Notes: generated by a model not told the origin, from the letters alone. Counted from the first letter of the stretch, positions 15,600-24,466 are shown. The stretch: 46,533 nucleotides of DNA from Streptomyces sp. A1277 (GCF_004795015.1 NZ_SSBI01000059.1:1-46533), one strand, 5' to 3'. Numbers and translations are program-made.

Positions 15600-17174
15600 A
15601 TGACGCATGACTACCTGATCATCGGTGCGGGGCCCGCCGGACTGCAACTTGCCGCCCTTCTGGAGCGGGACGGCGCGGACTACGTCGTTCTGGAGCGCGG
15701 CAGCGGTCCGGGCACGTTCTTCAAGCGGTTCCCCCGGCACCGCTACCTCATCTCGAACAACAAAGTGCACACGGGTTACGACGATCCGGAACTGCGGCTG
15801 CGGATGGACTGGAACTCCCTGCTGAGCGACGACCCGGAGCTGTTGTTCACCCGGTACAGTCCCCGTTACTTCCCGCCGGCCGACGACCTGGTGCGCTACC
15901 TGTCGGACTTCGCCTCCCGGACCGGGGTGTGCGTGCGGTACGACACCGCCGTCGAGAAGGTCTCCCGCGACGCCGAGGGCTTCACCGTCACCGACCACAC
16001 CGGTAAGGCGTGGCGGGCACGGCGTCTGGTGGTCGCCACCGGGATGCCCGTACCGAACCTGCCGTCCATCCCGGGCGTCGAACTGGCCGAGCGCTACGAC
16101 ACGATCGACACCGATCCGGAGTCCTTCACCGATCAGCGGGTGCTCATCATCGGCCGGGGCAACTCCGCCTTCGAGACGGCCGAGAACCTGATGGAGACCG
16201 CGGCGGTCATCCACGTCGTCGGCTCGGGCTCGCTGAAGATGGCCTGGCGAACGCACTATGTGGGACACCTGCGCGCGGTCTACAACAACTTCCTGGACAG
16301 CTACCAGCTGAAGTCGCAGAACGCGCTCCTCGACGGCCGGGTCCTCGCCGTCAGACGTGAACCGGACGGCTTTCACGTTCCGGTCGCCTTCGAGCGGGTC
16401 GACGAAGTGGTCAAGGAGATCCGTTACGACCGGGTGATCGTCGCGACCGGCTTCCGGTTCGACGCCTCGATCTTCGACGACACCTGCGCACCCGGCCTGA
16501 TCGTCGACGGCCGATTCCCGGCGTTGACGCCGCTCGGTGAGTCGGTCAACGTACCCGGCCTGTACTTCGCGGGGACGCTGATGCAGGGCCGTGACTTCGG
16601 GAAGGCCACGACCGGCTTCATCCATGGTTTCCGCTACACGGTGCGCGCGCTGCACCGTGGACTGCGGCAACGCCACGACGGCGTGCCCTGGCCGACGACG
16701 GAACTCGGCGACGCCACGGAGCGGGCCGTCGAGGCGGTGATCAGCCGCGTCAACCGGTCATCCGCGCTGTGGCAGCAGTTCGCCGTCCTCGGTGACCTGC
16801 TGCTGCTCGCCCCGGACGGCACGCTGCGCTACGCCGAGGAGGTGCCCGTCGCCCACGTACCGGGTGCCGTGCGCGCCGGGGACTTCGGTGAGGTGGAGGC
16901 GTACGCGGTGATCACCCTGGAGTACGGGGAGGACCACGACCGGGTGGACCCCTTCGACGTCTCCGCGGGCCGCAAGTCCCAGCAGGACGTGTCGGGCCTG
17001 GACGGCCGCTATCTGCATCCGGTCGTCCGCTGGTACCGGGACGGCGAGTTCGTGGCCGACCACCACCTCACCGAGAACCTGGAGAACGAGTGGGACAGCG
17101 AGGAGGTCCACCGCGCCCCGCTGGACGCCTTCCTCACCGCGCAGCGCACCCCGGCCGCCCCGGTGGCACCGTGA
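15600..17174 (+). CDS. FOXRED2-like FAD/NADPH-dependent oxidoreductase (paralogue 1)
   Basis: A 524-aa protein. ATG 15600 is preferred over GTG 15582 because of the promoter spacing. The FAD Rossmann motif GAGPAGLQ is at residues 9-16 and a second dinucleotide motif IGRGNSAFE lies near 183. Between them is the stretch FPRHRYLIS, DWNSLLSDDPELLF and YFPPADDLVRYL, characteristic of the ERFAD/FOXRED2 family. An ATGF motif and YFAGTLMQGRDF close the FAD domain, and a C-terminal region of about 150 residues is family-specific. It is very similar throughout to the gene at 22,755-24,299. Likely a soluble oxygenase or oxidase acting on an aromatic intermediate; the substrate is unknown. It starts a four-gene operon. 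Confidence 0.85.
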   Translation: MTHDYLIIGAGPAGLQLAALLERDGADYVVLERGSGPGTFFKRFPRHRYLISNNKVHTGYDDPELRLRMDWNSLLSDDPELLFTRYSPRYFPPADDLVRYLSDFASRTGVCVRYDTAVEKVSRDAEGFTVTDHTGKAWRARRLVVATGMPVPNLPSIPGVELAERYDTIDTDPESFTDQRVLIIGRGNSAFETAENLMETAAVIHVVGSGSLKMAWRTHYVGHLRAVYNNFLDSYQLKSQNALLDGRVLAVRREPDGFHVPVAFERVDEVVKEIRYDRVIVATGFRFDASIFDDTCAPGLIVDGRFPALTPLGESVNVPGLYFAGTLMQGRDFGKATTGFIHGFRYTVRALHRGLRQRHDGVPWPTTELGDATERAVEAVISRVNRSSALWQQFAVLGDLLLLAPDGTLRYAEEVPVAHVPGAVRAGDFGEVEAYAVITLEYGEDHDRVDPFDVSAGRKSQQDVSGLDGRYLHPVVRWYRDGEFVADHHLTENLENEWDSEEVHRAPLDAFLTAQRTPAAPVAP

Positions 17175-18241
17175 CGCTCCGCGAACTCCACGACAACGCA
17201 CGGAAGATCCTGGATCCGGTCGTCTACGACTACGTGGCGGGAGGCGCGGGCGAGGAACGTGCCCTCGCCGACAACGAGCGGGCGTTCGACCGGTACGCGC
17301 TGCTGCCGAGGGTGCTGAGCGGCGGCCAGGCGCGGGAGACCGCCGTCGATCTGCCGGGCGCCCGCCAGGCTGCCCCGGTGATCGTCGCGCCGACCGCCTT
17401 CCACCGGCTGGTGCACCGGGGCGGCGAGCGGGCCACGGCCCGTGCCGCCGCGGCTGAGGGCGCTGTCCTGGTGACGGGGACGGCCGCGACCACCGCGGTC
17501 CTCGACGTCGTCGCCGCGGCGCGCGAGGCCGCCCCGGATCCGGCCGTGTGGTTCCAGCTGTATCTGCACCCCCGCGGGGAGGTCACCGGGGCACTCGTCC
17601 GGCGCGCCGAGGAGGCGGGCTGCACGGCGCTGGTGGTCACCGTCGACTCGCCGGTGTTCGGCCGGCACACCAGAGACCTGCGCAACGGGTTCGCCGATCT
17701 GCCGCCCGGATACGCCGCGGAGAACATGCGTGACCTGCCCGGTGCCGAGCCGGGCGCGCTCACCGCCATTCCCATGTCCCCGGCGGCGTGCTGGGCCGAC
17801 TTCGCCGCGGTCCTGGACGGCACCTCACTTCCCGTGCTGGTCAAGGGGGTTCTGCATCCGGACGACGCACGCCTGGCCGTCGGGCACGGCGCGGCCGGGG
17901 TGATCGTCTCCAACCACGGGGGCCGCCAGTGCGACGCGGCCCCGGCGGCCGTGGACTGCCTGCCCGCGATCACCGAAGCGGTCGCGGGCCGGGTGCCGGT
18001 CCTGCTCGACGGCGGGGTACGCCGGGGCAGCGATGTCGCGGTGGCCCTCGCGCTGGGCGCGAGCGCCGTGGGCGTCGGACGCCCCGTGGTGTGGGGCCTG
18101 GCCGTCGACGGGGAGGCGGGGGTGCGGCAGGTGCTGGCGACGCTGCGCGACGAGTACGACCACACGCTCGCCCTGTGCGGTGGGCGCCGGAACGCCGATC
18201 TGACGGCCGGCATGGTCGTACGGAAGGGTGGGACATGGTGA
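17171..18241 (+). CDS. FMN-dependent alpha-hydroxy-acid oxidase
   Basis: A 356-aa protein beginning at GTG 17171 inside the stop of the upstream gene (GTGA). The family's active-site set is complete: Tyr21 in YDYVAGGA, Tyr in VWFQLYLH, Asp in VTVDSPVFG, Lys in VLVKGVLH, and the His/Arg pair in SNHGGRQ, followed by the phosphate-binding LLDGGVRRGSD and ALGASAVGVGR. It should oxidise a 2-hydroxy acid to a 2-oxo acid, like mandelate, glycolate or hydroxymandelate oxidases. In this setting the substrate may be an aryl-hydroxy acid derived from tyrosine; that is inference. The loop that anchors membrane-bound mandelate dehydrogenases is not evident. Confidence 0.88.
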   Translation: MTLRELHDNARKILDPVVYDYVAGGAGEERALADNERAFDRYALLPRVLSGGQARETAVDLPGARQAAPVIVAPTAFHRLVHRGGERATARAAAAEGAVLVTGTAATTAVLDVVAAAREAAPDPAVWFQLYLHPRGEVTGALVRRAEEAGCTALVVTVDSPVFGRHTRDLRNGFADLPPGYAAENMRDLPGAEPGALTAIPMSPAACWADFAAVLDGTSLPVLVKGVLHPDDARLAVGHGAAGVIVSNHGGRQCDAAPAAVDCLPAITEAVAGRVPVLLDGGVRRGSDVAVALALGASAVGVGRPVVWGLAVDGEAGVRQVLATLRDEYDHTLALCGGRRNADLTAGMVVRKGGTW

Positions 18242-19605
18242 GGACCCGGACGGGTACGGACGCGTGGTGGCTGCCGCGCGCCGTGGTGGCGCTGCGCGTG
18301 CGCATCTTCGAAAAGGTCAACGGGGACCGGGCGGTGACCCTGCCCAACGCCGCTCACGGGCCGGAGGTGTTCGAGCAGGTCTACGCCCACCCGGCCGCGA
18401 ACGGGCGGAGCGAGGGGGCGGGTCTGTCCGATCTGTTCTGGTACTGGCTGGCGCCGGGGCCCGAGGTGCACCAGGAACATCTGGAGCCCGGCGAGCGCTA
18501 CCAGGACGTGGCCGCGACGACGCGGCGCATCGTCGCCGGGAACTCGACCGATCTCACCGCGGCGGCCTCCCGCGCCGTCGCCGGTGTGCTGGACACGCTG
18601 CCGGACACGCGGATCAGCCTCGTACGGCTGCGGGACCTGGTGATGCCCGCGTGGGCCGCGTTCTGCTACGAGCTGGTCTTCCGGGAGCCGTGCCCGCCGC
18701 CGGCCCGGAAACTGATCACCGCACACGCCGATGACGTGATCACCGCCCTGAAGTGCACCGGCCTGCGCCATCCGCGGCGCCGGGCCCGCCTGACCGCCTA
18801 CCTGCGGGACCGGGTCGCGGCCGGCCACGTGCCGCACCGGCTGCCGGCCTCCCTGTCGCCACCGGAACAGGTGCACTACCTGCAAGGGACCTTCTTCAAC
18901 ACCGCGGTCGTGCAGTTGTCCGAGGCGACCGCGCACGTCCTGCTCGCCCTCGCCCGCCACCCGCACGTGCAGCGGCGCCTGGCCGCGGATCCGGAGGACG
19001 ACCGGTACCTCACGCAGGTGCTCGACGAGACGATGCGGCTGTATCCGCTGTTCGGCATCGCCCACCGCATCACCACGGGTGAGATACCGCTGGACGAAGC
19101 GACGGTACTGCCGGCCGGTTCCGTGGTGTGCTTCAGCTACCCCGACTACCACGCCACCGGATACGAACGGCCCGACGCGTTCGACCCGGACCGCTGGGCG
19201 GGGCTGGCCGCCAAGGATGTCCACCACATCCCTTACGGCGTGGCGGCCAACCGGCCCTGCCCGGCCTGGCGGCTGTCGCCGCTGGTGCTGCGCGCCGCGG
19301 TCCGCGAGGTGCTGGGCCGGTTCCGGCTGGACTCGACGGCCTCGCACACCCGCTCCATCCCGCACCGGGCGCCCTGTCTGCTGATTCCGCGCGGCCTGCC
19401 TCCCGAACCCCGCCGCCTGAGCGTGTTGCGGAGCTTCGTCCGGCTGCGGGACGGGGTGGAGGACGTGACCCGGGGCGTACGCCAGTTGGTCCTCGGCACG
19501 GCCATGGTCCTGCATGCCCGCAGGCAGCGTCCGGCGACCCGGTACTTCGATGGGCAGCGGGCCGGAGGCTGTCCGGTCCCCCACCTGAAGAGAGGGAACG
19601 GATGA
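18235..19605 (+). CDS. Atypical cytochrome P450
   Basis: A 456-aa protein starting at ATG 18235 (GGAAGG seven nt upstream) with a short overlap on the FMN oxidase gene; GTG 18238 is an alternative start. The K-helix ExxR motif is Glu265-Arg268 in DETMRLYP. The haem loop reads PYGVAANRPCPAW with Cys342 as probable thiolate ligand, but the usual FGxGxRxCxG is altered: two residues separate GVA from NR, and Ala follows CP instead of Gly. The I-helix region (FFNTAVVQLSEA, 220-231) lacks the acid-threonine pair that handles O2 protonation in most P450s. No membrane anchor is seen. The protein may do unusual oxidative chemistry or use another oxidant. No ferredoxin gene is nearby. Confidence 0.8.
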   Translation: MVRTRTGTDAWWLPRAVVALRVRIFEKVNGDRAVTLPNAAHGPEVFEQVYAHPAANGRSEGAGLSDLFWYWLAPGPEVHQEHLEPGERYQDVAATTRRIVAGNSTDLTAAASRAVAGVLDTLPDTRISLVRLRDLVMPAWAAFCYELVFREPCPPPARKLITAHADDVITALKCTGLRHPRRRARLTAYLRDRVAAGHVPHRLPASLSPPEQVHYLQGTFFNTAVVQLSEATAHVLLALARHPHVQRRLAADPEDDRYLTQVLDETMRLYPLFGIAHRITTGEIPLDEATVLPAGSVVCFSYPDYHATGYERPDAFDPDRWAGLAAKDVHHIPYGVAANRPCPAWRLSPLVLRAAVREVLGRFRLDSTASHTRSIPHRAPCLLIPRGLPPEPRRLSVLRSFVRLRDGVEDVTRGVRQLVLGTAMVLHARRQRPATRYFDGQRAGGCPVPHLKRGNG

Positions 19606-21188
19606 CTTCCGCGACCTCGCCCACGCAACCGCCTCTGCTGGCCCGGCCGTTGATGTTCTGGACCGGTGTCGCCCTCACCTGTGCGGGCGTCGGCCAGCAC
19701 GTGTGGATGTTCATCGATTCCGCTTCCATGGAATTCCACATGGCGATGATGGGGATGTCCGGGGCGATGTGGGCCGCCATGGTCGCCATCGTCGGGGGCG
19801 TGGTGATCTCCGGGTTCGCGGTCGTGCAGCCTTCGGGCGCAGGTCCCGCGGCCGCCCCCGCTCCGGCCCGGACGGCCCGCGCGAGCCGGCACCGTCTCAT
19901 CGGCGTACTGAGCTTCGCGCTGCTGGTGGACCAGATGAAACCCGCCACATTGGCGTTCATCCAGCCCGGCATGCGTGCCGAGTTCCACCTCGGCGCCGCT
20001 GAGATCGCCTGGTTGCCCACTGTGGCACTGAGCGGGACGGTGGTGGGGTCACTCGTGGGGGGCCGCGCCGCGGACCGTATCGGGCGCAGGGCCACGATCC
20101 TCATCGCGTCCCTGCTCTTCCTGGGTACGACGGTGTGCGGCGCCATGCCCAGCTTCAGCGGCATCCTGGTCATGTGCGCTCTGATGGGGATGGCGGCCGG
20201 AGGCATGCTGCCCGTCGTCTACGCCCTGATGACCGAGAGTCTGCCGCCCGGCCGACGCGCGGCCGTCATGGTGCTGCAGGCGGGGCTCACCACCACCGGC
20301 GGCTACATGGCGGCCGCCGGACTGGCCGCGGTGCTCATCCCGCTGACCGGCTGGCGCGTCCTGTGGTTCGCCCAGTTGCCGCTGGTCCTGGTCCTCATCG
20401 CGCTGAACCGGTGGATTCCGGAATCAGCCGCCTTCACCGCCCAGCGGTCACAGTCCGGGCGCGTCCCCGCCTCCACCCTGTTCAAGCACCCCCAGACGGC
20501 CAAAACGCTGGTCGTCAGCGGCTACGCACTCGCCTGGGGCCTCGTCTACTGGGGTTTCATCACCTTCCTGCCCAGCCAGCTGGATGCCTCCGGCGAGAAG
20601 GGCATGTCCGCCGCCACGCTGCTGTTCCTCTCCTCACTGCTGTCCATCCCCACCTGCGTCGTGGCGGCATGGCTCTACATGCGCTGGTCGGCGAAGGGCA
20701 CCATGGTCGTCTACGCGGCCCTCACCGTCGCGGCGCTGCTCGTTCTGGCCGCCGTCGGGATGGACGGCAGCCGGCCGGTCCTCCTCGCCGCCGTGATCCT
20801 GCTGTTCGCCGGAACCGCCGGGGTCATCGCACTCATCGGCCCCTACACGGCCGAGATCTACCCCATGGCCATCCGGGGAACCGCCGGCGGCTGGGCCGCG
20901 GCAGTCGGCAAGTCCGGCGGAGCCTTCGGGCCTCCGCTCATCGCACTGGTCCTCTCCGCGCCGGGAAGCACGCGCACCGCCGCGCTGCTCGTCGCTCTCC
21001 CGATGGCCATGGCGGGAGGCGCCGTCGCCCTCCGCGGAAGCAATCCGCGCGCGGCTGCCCGGCACTCCGAGGGCGCCGCCCAACTGAACGCCGGAGTCGA
21101 CCATCTGGTGCGCGGCGAAACGGTTCTCGCCGAGCGGACCCGGACGGCGACGCCGGCCCGGGGCAAGGACGGAACTGCGGCGCCATGA
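19602..21188 (+). CDS. MFS transporter with two-helix N-terminal extension
   Basis: A 528-aa membrane protein; ATG 19602 overlaps the P450 stop (ATGA) and GAGAGGG lies upstream. Residues 15-33 and 48-70 form two extra membrane segments ahead of a normal MFS core that begins near residue 90. The core contains GGRAADRIGRRA (motif A) between TM2 and TM3, PESAAF mid-protein and YTAEIYP late, features shared with aromatic-acid:H+ symporters and sugar-porter-like families. As the last gene of the operon it probably exports the cluster product or imports an aromatic precursor. A strong hairpin follows the gene. Confidence 0.85.
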   Translation: MTSATSPTQPPLLARPLMFWTGVALTCAGVGQHVWMFIDSASMEFHMAMMGMSGAMWAAMVAIVGGVVISGFAVVQPSGAGPAAAPAPARTARASRHRLIGVLSFALLVDQMKPATLAFIQPGMRAEFHLGAAEIAWLPTVALSGTVVGSLVGGRAADRIGRRATILIASLLFLGTTVCGAMPSFSGILVMCALMGMAAGGMLPVVYALMTESLPPGRRAAVMVLQAGLTTTGGYMAAAGLAAVLIPLTGWRVLWFAQLPLVLVLIALNRWIPESAAFTAQRSQSGRVPASTLFKHPQTAKTLVVSGYALAWGLVYWGFITFLPSQLDASGEKGMSAATLLFLSSLLSIPTCVVAAWLYMRWSAKGTMVVYAALTVAALLVLAAVGMDGSRPVLLAAVILLFAGTAGVIALIGPYTAEIYPMAIRGTAGGWAAAVGKSGGAFGPPLIALVLSAPGSTRTAALLVALPMAMAGGAVALRGSNPRAAARHSEGAAQLNAGVDHLVRGETVLAERTRTATPARGKDGTAAP

Positions 21189-21250
21189 GCGGTGTCGTCC
21201 ACGACGTACCTCGCACCCGCCGTGCTCCGCCCCGGTCGGCGCCCCCGAAC

Positions 21251-21297
21251 GGCCCGTGCCTCGCCCTCGTGTTTCGCACGAGGACGGGGCACGGGCC
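21251..21297. terminator. Bidirectional hairpin between convergent MFS and ligase genes
   Basis: A stem of about 21 bp (GGCCCGTGCC at the left edge, GGCACGGGCC at the right edge) has one mismatch and a 5-nt loop. It lies between the stops at 21,188 and 21,314. The lack of a U-tract is usual in high-GC actinobacteria. Confidence 0.85.
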
Positions 21298-21313
21298 GGA
21301 AGGGGGGCGACCG

Positions 21314-22762
21314 TTAACTCCCGCCCAGGAGACGTCGCTTGTCGGGTTTCCCGGCGGCCGTGAGCGGTACCTCGCCGATGAGGGTGAGCCGGGTCGGAGC
21401 GCAGGCGTCACCCAGGTCCGCTGCCACCAGCGCGCGCAGTTCGCCGAGGCCCGGGGCGTGACCGGCCGCGGGGACGACGAAGGCGTGGACGGCCTCGCCC
21501 GTACTGTCGTCGGGCACGGCGACGACGTAGGCTTCGGCCACCGAGGGATGGCCGGCGAGCAGCCGCTCGACGGGCCCGGCGTAGTACACGTTGGCGTTGA
21601 CGATGATCACGTCGCGGATCCGTCCCGTGAGCCACAGCCGGCCCGACGCATCGAGACGTCCGAGGTCGCGGGTGCGCACCCACCCGTCGGAGAACACCTC
21701 GGCCGTGAGGGCGGGCTCCTGCCAGTAGCCGGAGCTCTGGGACGGGGTACGGGCGAAGAGTTCACCGTCGGTGCCGTGCCTGACCGGGCGGCCGGAGGCA
21801 TCACGGATCTCCAGTTCCACGGGCGGCACTCCGAGAGAGCCCGCCGGCTCTCCCGGGGTGGCCATGGAGATCATGCCGGTCTCCGTCTGTCCGTAGCCGT
21901 GGAAGACGACCGGGCCGAGCACCTCGGCGGCCTCCCGCAGCCGTCCCGGCTCCAGCGGCGATCCCGACACCATCAGCGCACGCAGAGGGCCGAGGTCCAC
22001 CGGCGATTCGCGCTGAGCCGCCACGAGTTTCGTCAGCCGTGCGACCGTGATGACACTCGCGGTCGCCCGGTGCCGCACGAGGGCATCGGGAAAGTCCGGC
22101 GGGTCGGCGGTGACGAGGGTGCCCCCGGCGGCGAGTGCGAGCAGCCCGTACTCCATCATCACCTGGCTGGCCAGGGTGCCGAACACCAGGAACCGGTCGA
22201 GGCGCCCGGCGAGTTCGCGGACTGCGGGCGGCCAGGCGTCCGGCCGGTGCGCCCAGCCCGCGGTCATCGCCGCGTAGGTCTGGGCGCACGCCTTGGGGAC
22301 GCCGGTGCTGCCGCTGGTGTGCAGGAGCCGGGCGATGTCCTCGGGCCGGGCCAGGACCCTTGGCCGGGCGCCGTCGTCCGCCGTCGTCAGCAGGTCGTTG
22401 AGCGCGACGACGAGCCCGCCCGCCCGGGCGCCGGGGTCTTCGGGCCGGTCGGTGACCGTGACGTCGACGCCCCGCAGAACATGCTCCTGCTGACGGCCGG
22501 TCAGGCCGGGGCGCACGCCGACGACGCGGGCCCCGGCCACGTGCGCGGCGATGATCGCGGCGAACGCCCCGGGGCCGACCCCCATCAGCACGGCGACGCC
22601 GTCGCCGGGCCCGACACCGTACTGCCGCAGGCCGTTCGCCGCGCGCCGCACCATGCCGAGGAGCCGGGCACCCGAGACCTCCCGGCCGGCGTGCTCGAAC
22701 ACCGGACGATCTCCCGCCGCGTCGAGGAGGTCCAGTACGGCGCCGGGGAACTGCTCAGTCAA
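21314..22762 (-). CDS. Acyl-AMP/CoA ligase (ANL superfamily)
   Basis: A 482-aa protein with predicted TTG start at 22762, overlapping the flavoenzyme stop by 8 nt and preceded by AAGGAG; no good ATG is near. The P-loop is LLHTSGSTGVPK near residue 145, the A5 motif GYGQTETGM, the A7 Asp in DGWVRTRDLG, the hinge GRIRDVI and the A10 lysine in AAGKPDK. All catalytic motifs are present, though the glycine pair after the hinge is replaced by Asn-Ala. The family activates carboxylic acids as adenylates and usually transfers them to CoA. Here it may activate p-coumarate, beta-tyrosine or a later aryl acid. No carrier protein is encoded nearby. It is translationally coupled to the upstream flavoenzyme. 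Confidence 0.85.
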   Translation of the reverse strand: MTEQFPGAVLDLLDAAGDRPVFEHAGREVSGARLLGMVRRAANGLRQYGVGPGDGVAVLMGVGPGAFAAIIAAHVAGARVVGVRPGLTGRQQEHVLRGVDVTVTDRPEDPGARAGGLVVALNDLLTTADDGARPRVLARPEDIARLLHTSGSTGVPKACAQTYAAMTAGWAHRPDAWPPAVRELAGRLDRFLVFGTLASQVMMEYGLLALAAGGTLVTADPPDFPDALVRHRATASVITVARLTKLVAAQRESPVDLGPLRALMVSGSPLEPGRLREAAEVLGPVVFHGYGQTETGMISMATPGEPAGSLGVPPVELEIRDASGRPVRHGTDGELFARTPSQSSGYWQEPALTAEVFSDGWVRTRDLGRLDASGRLWLTGRIRDVIIVNANVYYAGPVERLLAGHPSVAEAYVVAVPDDSTGEAVHAFVVPAAGHAPGLGELRALVAADLGDACAPTRLTLIGEVPLTAAGKPDKRRLLGGS

Positions 22763-24299
22763 GGCACTCCTTCACGAAGGCGGTGAGCGGCTGCCGGTGG
22801 ATCGCCGGCAGGTGCCACTCGTTCTCCAGGTTCTCCGCCAGGTGGTGGGTGCCGGCGAGCGCGCCGTCGCGGTAGTGGCGGACCACGGGATGGAGATACG
22901 TGGAGTCCATGGCGTGGTCCACGTCGTTCTCGACGACGCGCGGGACGCCCACGTCGAAGGGGTCGACCTGGTCGTGTTCGGTTCCGTACTCCAGGTCGAC
23001 GACGAACCGGTGCCGGGCCGGCCCCAGACCGCCGTCGGTGACGTAGTCCAGCGGGACCTCCTCCTGGTACACGGCCCGGTCGCCGTCCACACCGACCACG
23101 TCGCCGAGGAACCCGAACTGCTGCCACAGGCCCGACGAGCGGTTGACGCGGGCGATGACGGCGTCGGCTATCGCCTCCGGCGTGGCGGTGAGCGCCCGGG
23201 CCGGCCAGGGGGTGTCGTGATGGCGGGCGCTCAGGATGCGGTGCAGGGCACGCACCGCGTATCGGAAACCGTGGATGAAGCCGTTGGTGGACTTCTTGAA
23301 GTCCCGCTGCTGCATCAGCGTGCCGGCGAAGTAGAGGTCCGGTACGTTGACCGACTCGAACGACGAGGTCTGCTCGGGAAACCGGTCGTTGATGGCGAGC
23401 GCGGGGCGGCAGGTCTCGTCGAATACGGATGCGTCGAAGCGGAAGCCGGTGCAGACGATGATCCGGTCGTAGTGCAGTTCGCGCAGCGGTTCCGTGGTCC
23501 GCGCGTAGCGGAGCATCACCCGGAAGCCGCCGCTCCCCGACTTCTCGATGCTCTCCACGGTGCCGTCGAGCACCGCGTTCTGCGACTTGAGCTGGTAGGT
23601 GTCCAGGAAGTTGTTGTTCACCGCGCGAAGATGCCCGAGGTAGTGGGTCTTCCAGGCGAGCTTGACCGAGCGCGGGCCGACGACGTGGATCACCGCGGCC
23701 TTCTCCACGAGGCCGTCGGCGGTTTCGAACGCGGAGTTCCCCTTCCCGATGACCAGCACACGCTGGTTGGTGAAGGACGCCGGGTCGGTATCGAAGGTGT
23801 CGTACCGCTCGGCGAGTTCGAGGCCCGGGACGGGTGGCTCGTAGAGCCGGGAGATGCCCGTCGCCATGACGATCCGCTTGGCCTGCCAGGACCGCCCGTC
23901 GCCGTCGCGGACGGTGAAGACGCCGTCCGCACGGGAGACCCGGACGACCTCTGTCCCGTACTCGACGCGTGCGCCGGTGCGGGCCGCGAAGTCCGCCAGG
24001 TAACGCACCAGGTCGTCCGCCGGTGGGAAGTAGCGCTCGCTGTACCGGGTGAAGAGCAGCTCCGGGTCGTCGCTGAGCAGCGAGTTCCAGTCCATGCGCA
24101 GGTTGAGTTCCGGGTCCGTGAAACCCGTGTTCACCTTGTTCGTCGATATCAGCTGCCGATGGCGGGGATACCGGGTGAAGGACGTCCCCGGCCCACTCCC
24201 CCGCTCCAGGACGACGTAGTCGCGCCCCTCGCGTTCCAGCAGCGCGGCAAGTTGCAGTCCGGCCGGCCCGGCCCCGATGATGAGATATTCGCGCACCAT
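22755..24299 (-). CDS. FOXRED2-like FAD/NADPH-dependent oxidoreductase (paralogue 2)
   Basis: A 514-aa protein starting at ATG 24299, the first gene of a two-gene operon with the ligase. It has GAGPAGLQ near residue 8, IGKGNSAFE near 182, and the same RHRQLIS, DWNSLLSDDPELLF and YFPPADDLVRYL blocks as paralogue 1; by eye about two thirds of positions are identical over the first 380 residues. The C-terminal regions are more divergent. Keeping two paralogues under matching promoters suggests two successive or alternative oxidations. The promoter repeats the palindrome and leaderless layout of the 15.5-kb promoter. Confidence 0.85.
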   Translation of the reverse strand: MVREYLIIGAGPAGLQLAALLEREGRDYVVLERGSGPGTSFTRYPRHRQLISTNKVNTGFTDPELNLRMDWNSLLSDDPELLFTRYSERYFPPADDLVRYLADFAARTGARVEYGTEVVRVSRADGVFTVRDGDGRSWQAKRIVMATGISRLYEPPVPGLELAERYDTFDTDPASFTNQRVLVIGKGNSAFETADGLVEKAAVIHVVGPRSVKLAWKTHYLGHLRAVNNNFLDTYQLKSQNAVLDGTVESIEKSGSGGFRVMLRYARTTEPLRELHYDRIIVCTGFRFDASVFDETCRPALAINDRFPEQTSSFESVNVPDLYFAGTLMQQRDFKKSTNGFIHGFRYAVRALHRILSARHHDTPWPARALTATPEAIADAVIARVNRSSGLWQQFGFLGDVVGVDGDRAVYQEEVPLDYVTDGGLGPARHRFVVDLEYGTEHDQVDPFDVGVPRVVENDVDHAMDSTYLHPVVRHYRDGALAGTHHLAENLENEWHLPAIHRQPLTAFVKECLD

Positions 24300-24340
24300 G
24301 GGCCGGACGTTAGTGACGTGAAATCAGAGAGCTCTGAGAT
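24300..24340 (-). promoter_or_regulatory. Second copy of the cluster operator/promoter
   Basis: TCAGAG-AG-CTCTGA lies at 24,324-24,337, 24 nt from ATG 24299. The -13 to -8 box is TAACGT, followed by CCGG and no Shine-Dalgarno. Read toward the gene, TCAGAGC, CTCTGA and the downstream ACTA and TCCGG align with the promoter of the first flavoenzyme without gaps. Confidence 0.75.
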
Positions 24341-24466
24341 TCGGCACCCCGTCCTCCCGCCTGGACGGCATGCGCGGCACGCTCGACGGAAGGCAAGGGC
24401 TGCACGCATCGGCTCTCTCCTCCTCACCGCCTCCATGGTGCCCCCGCGCACACCCCCGCCCCGAAC

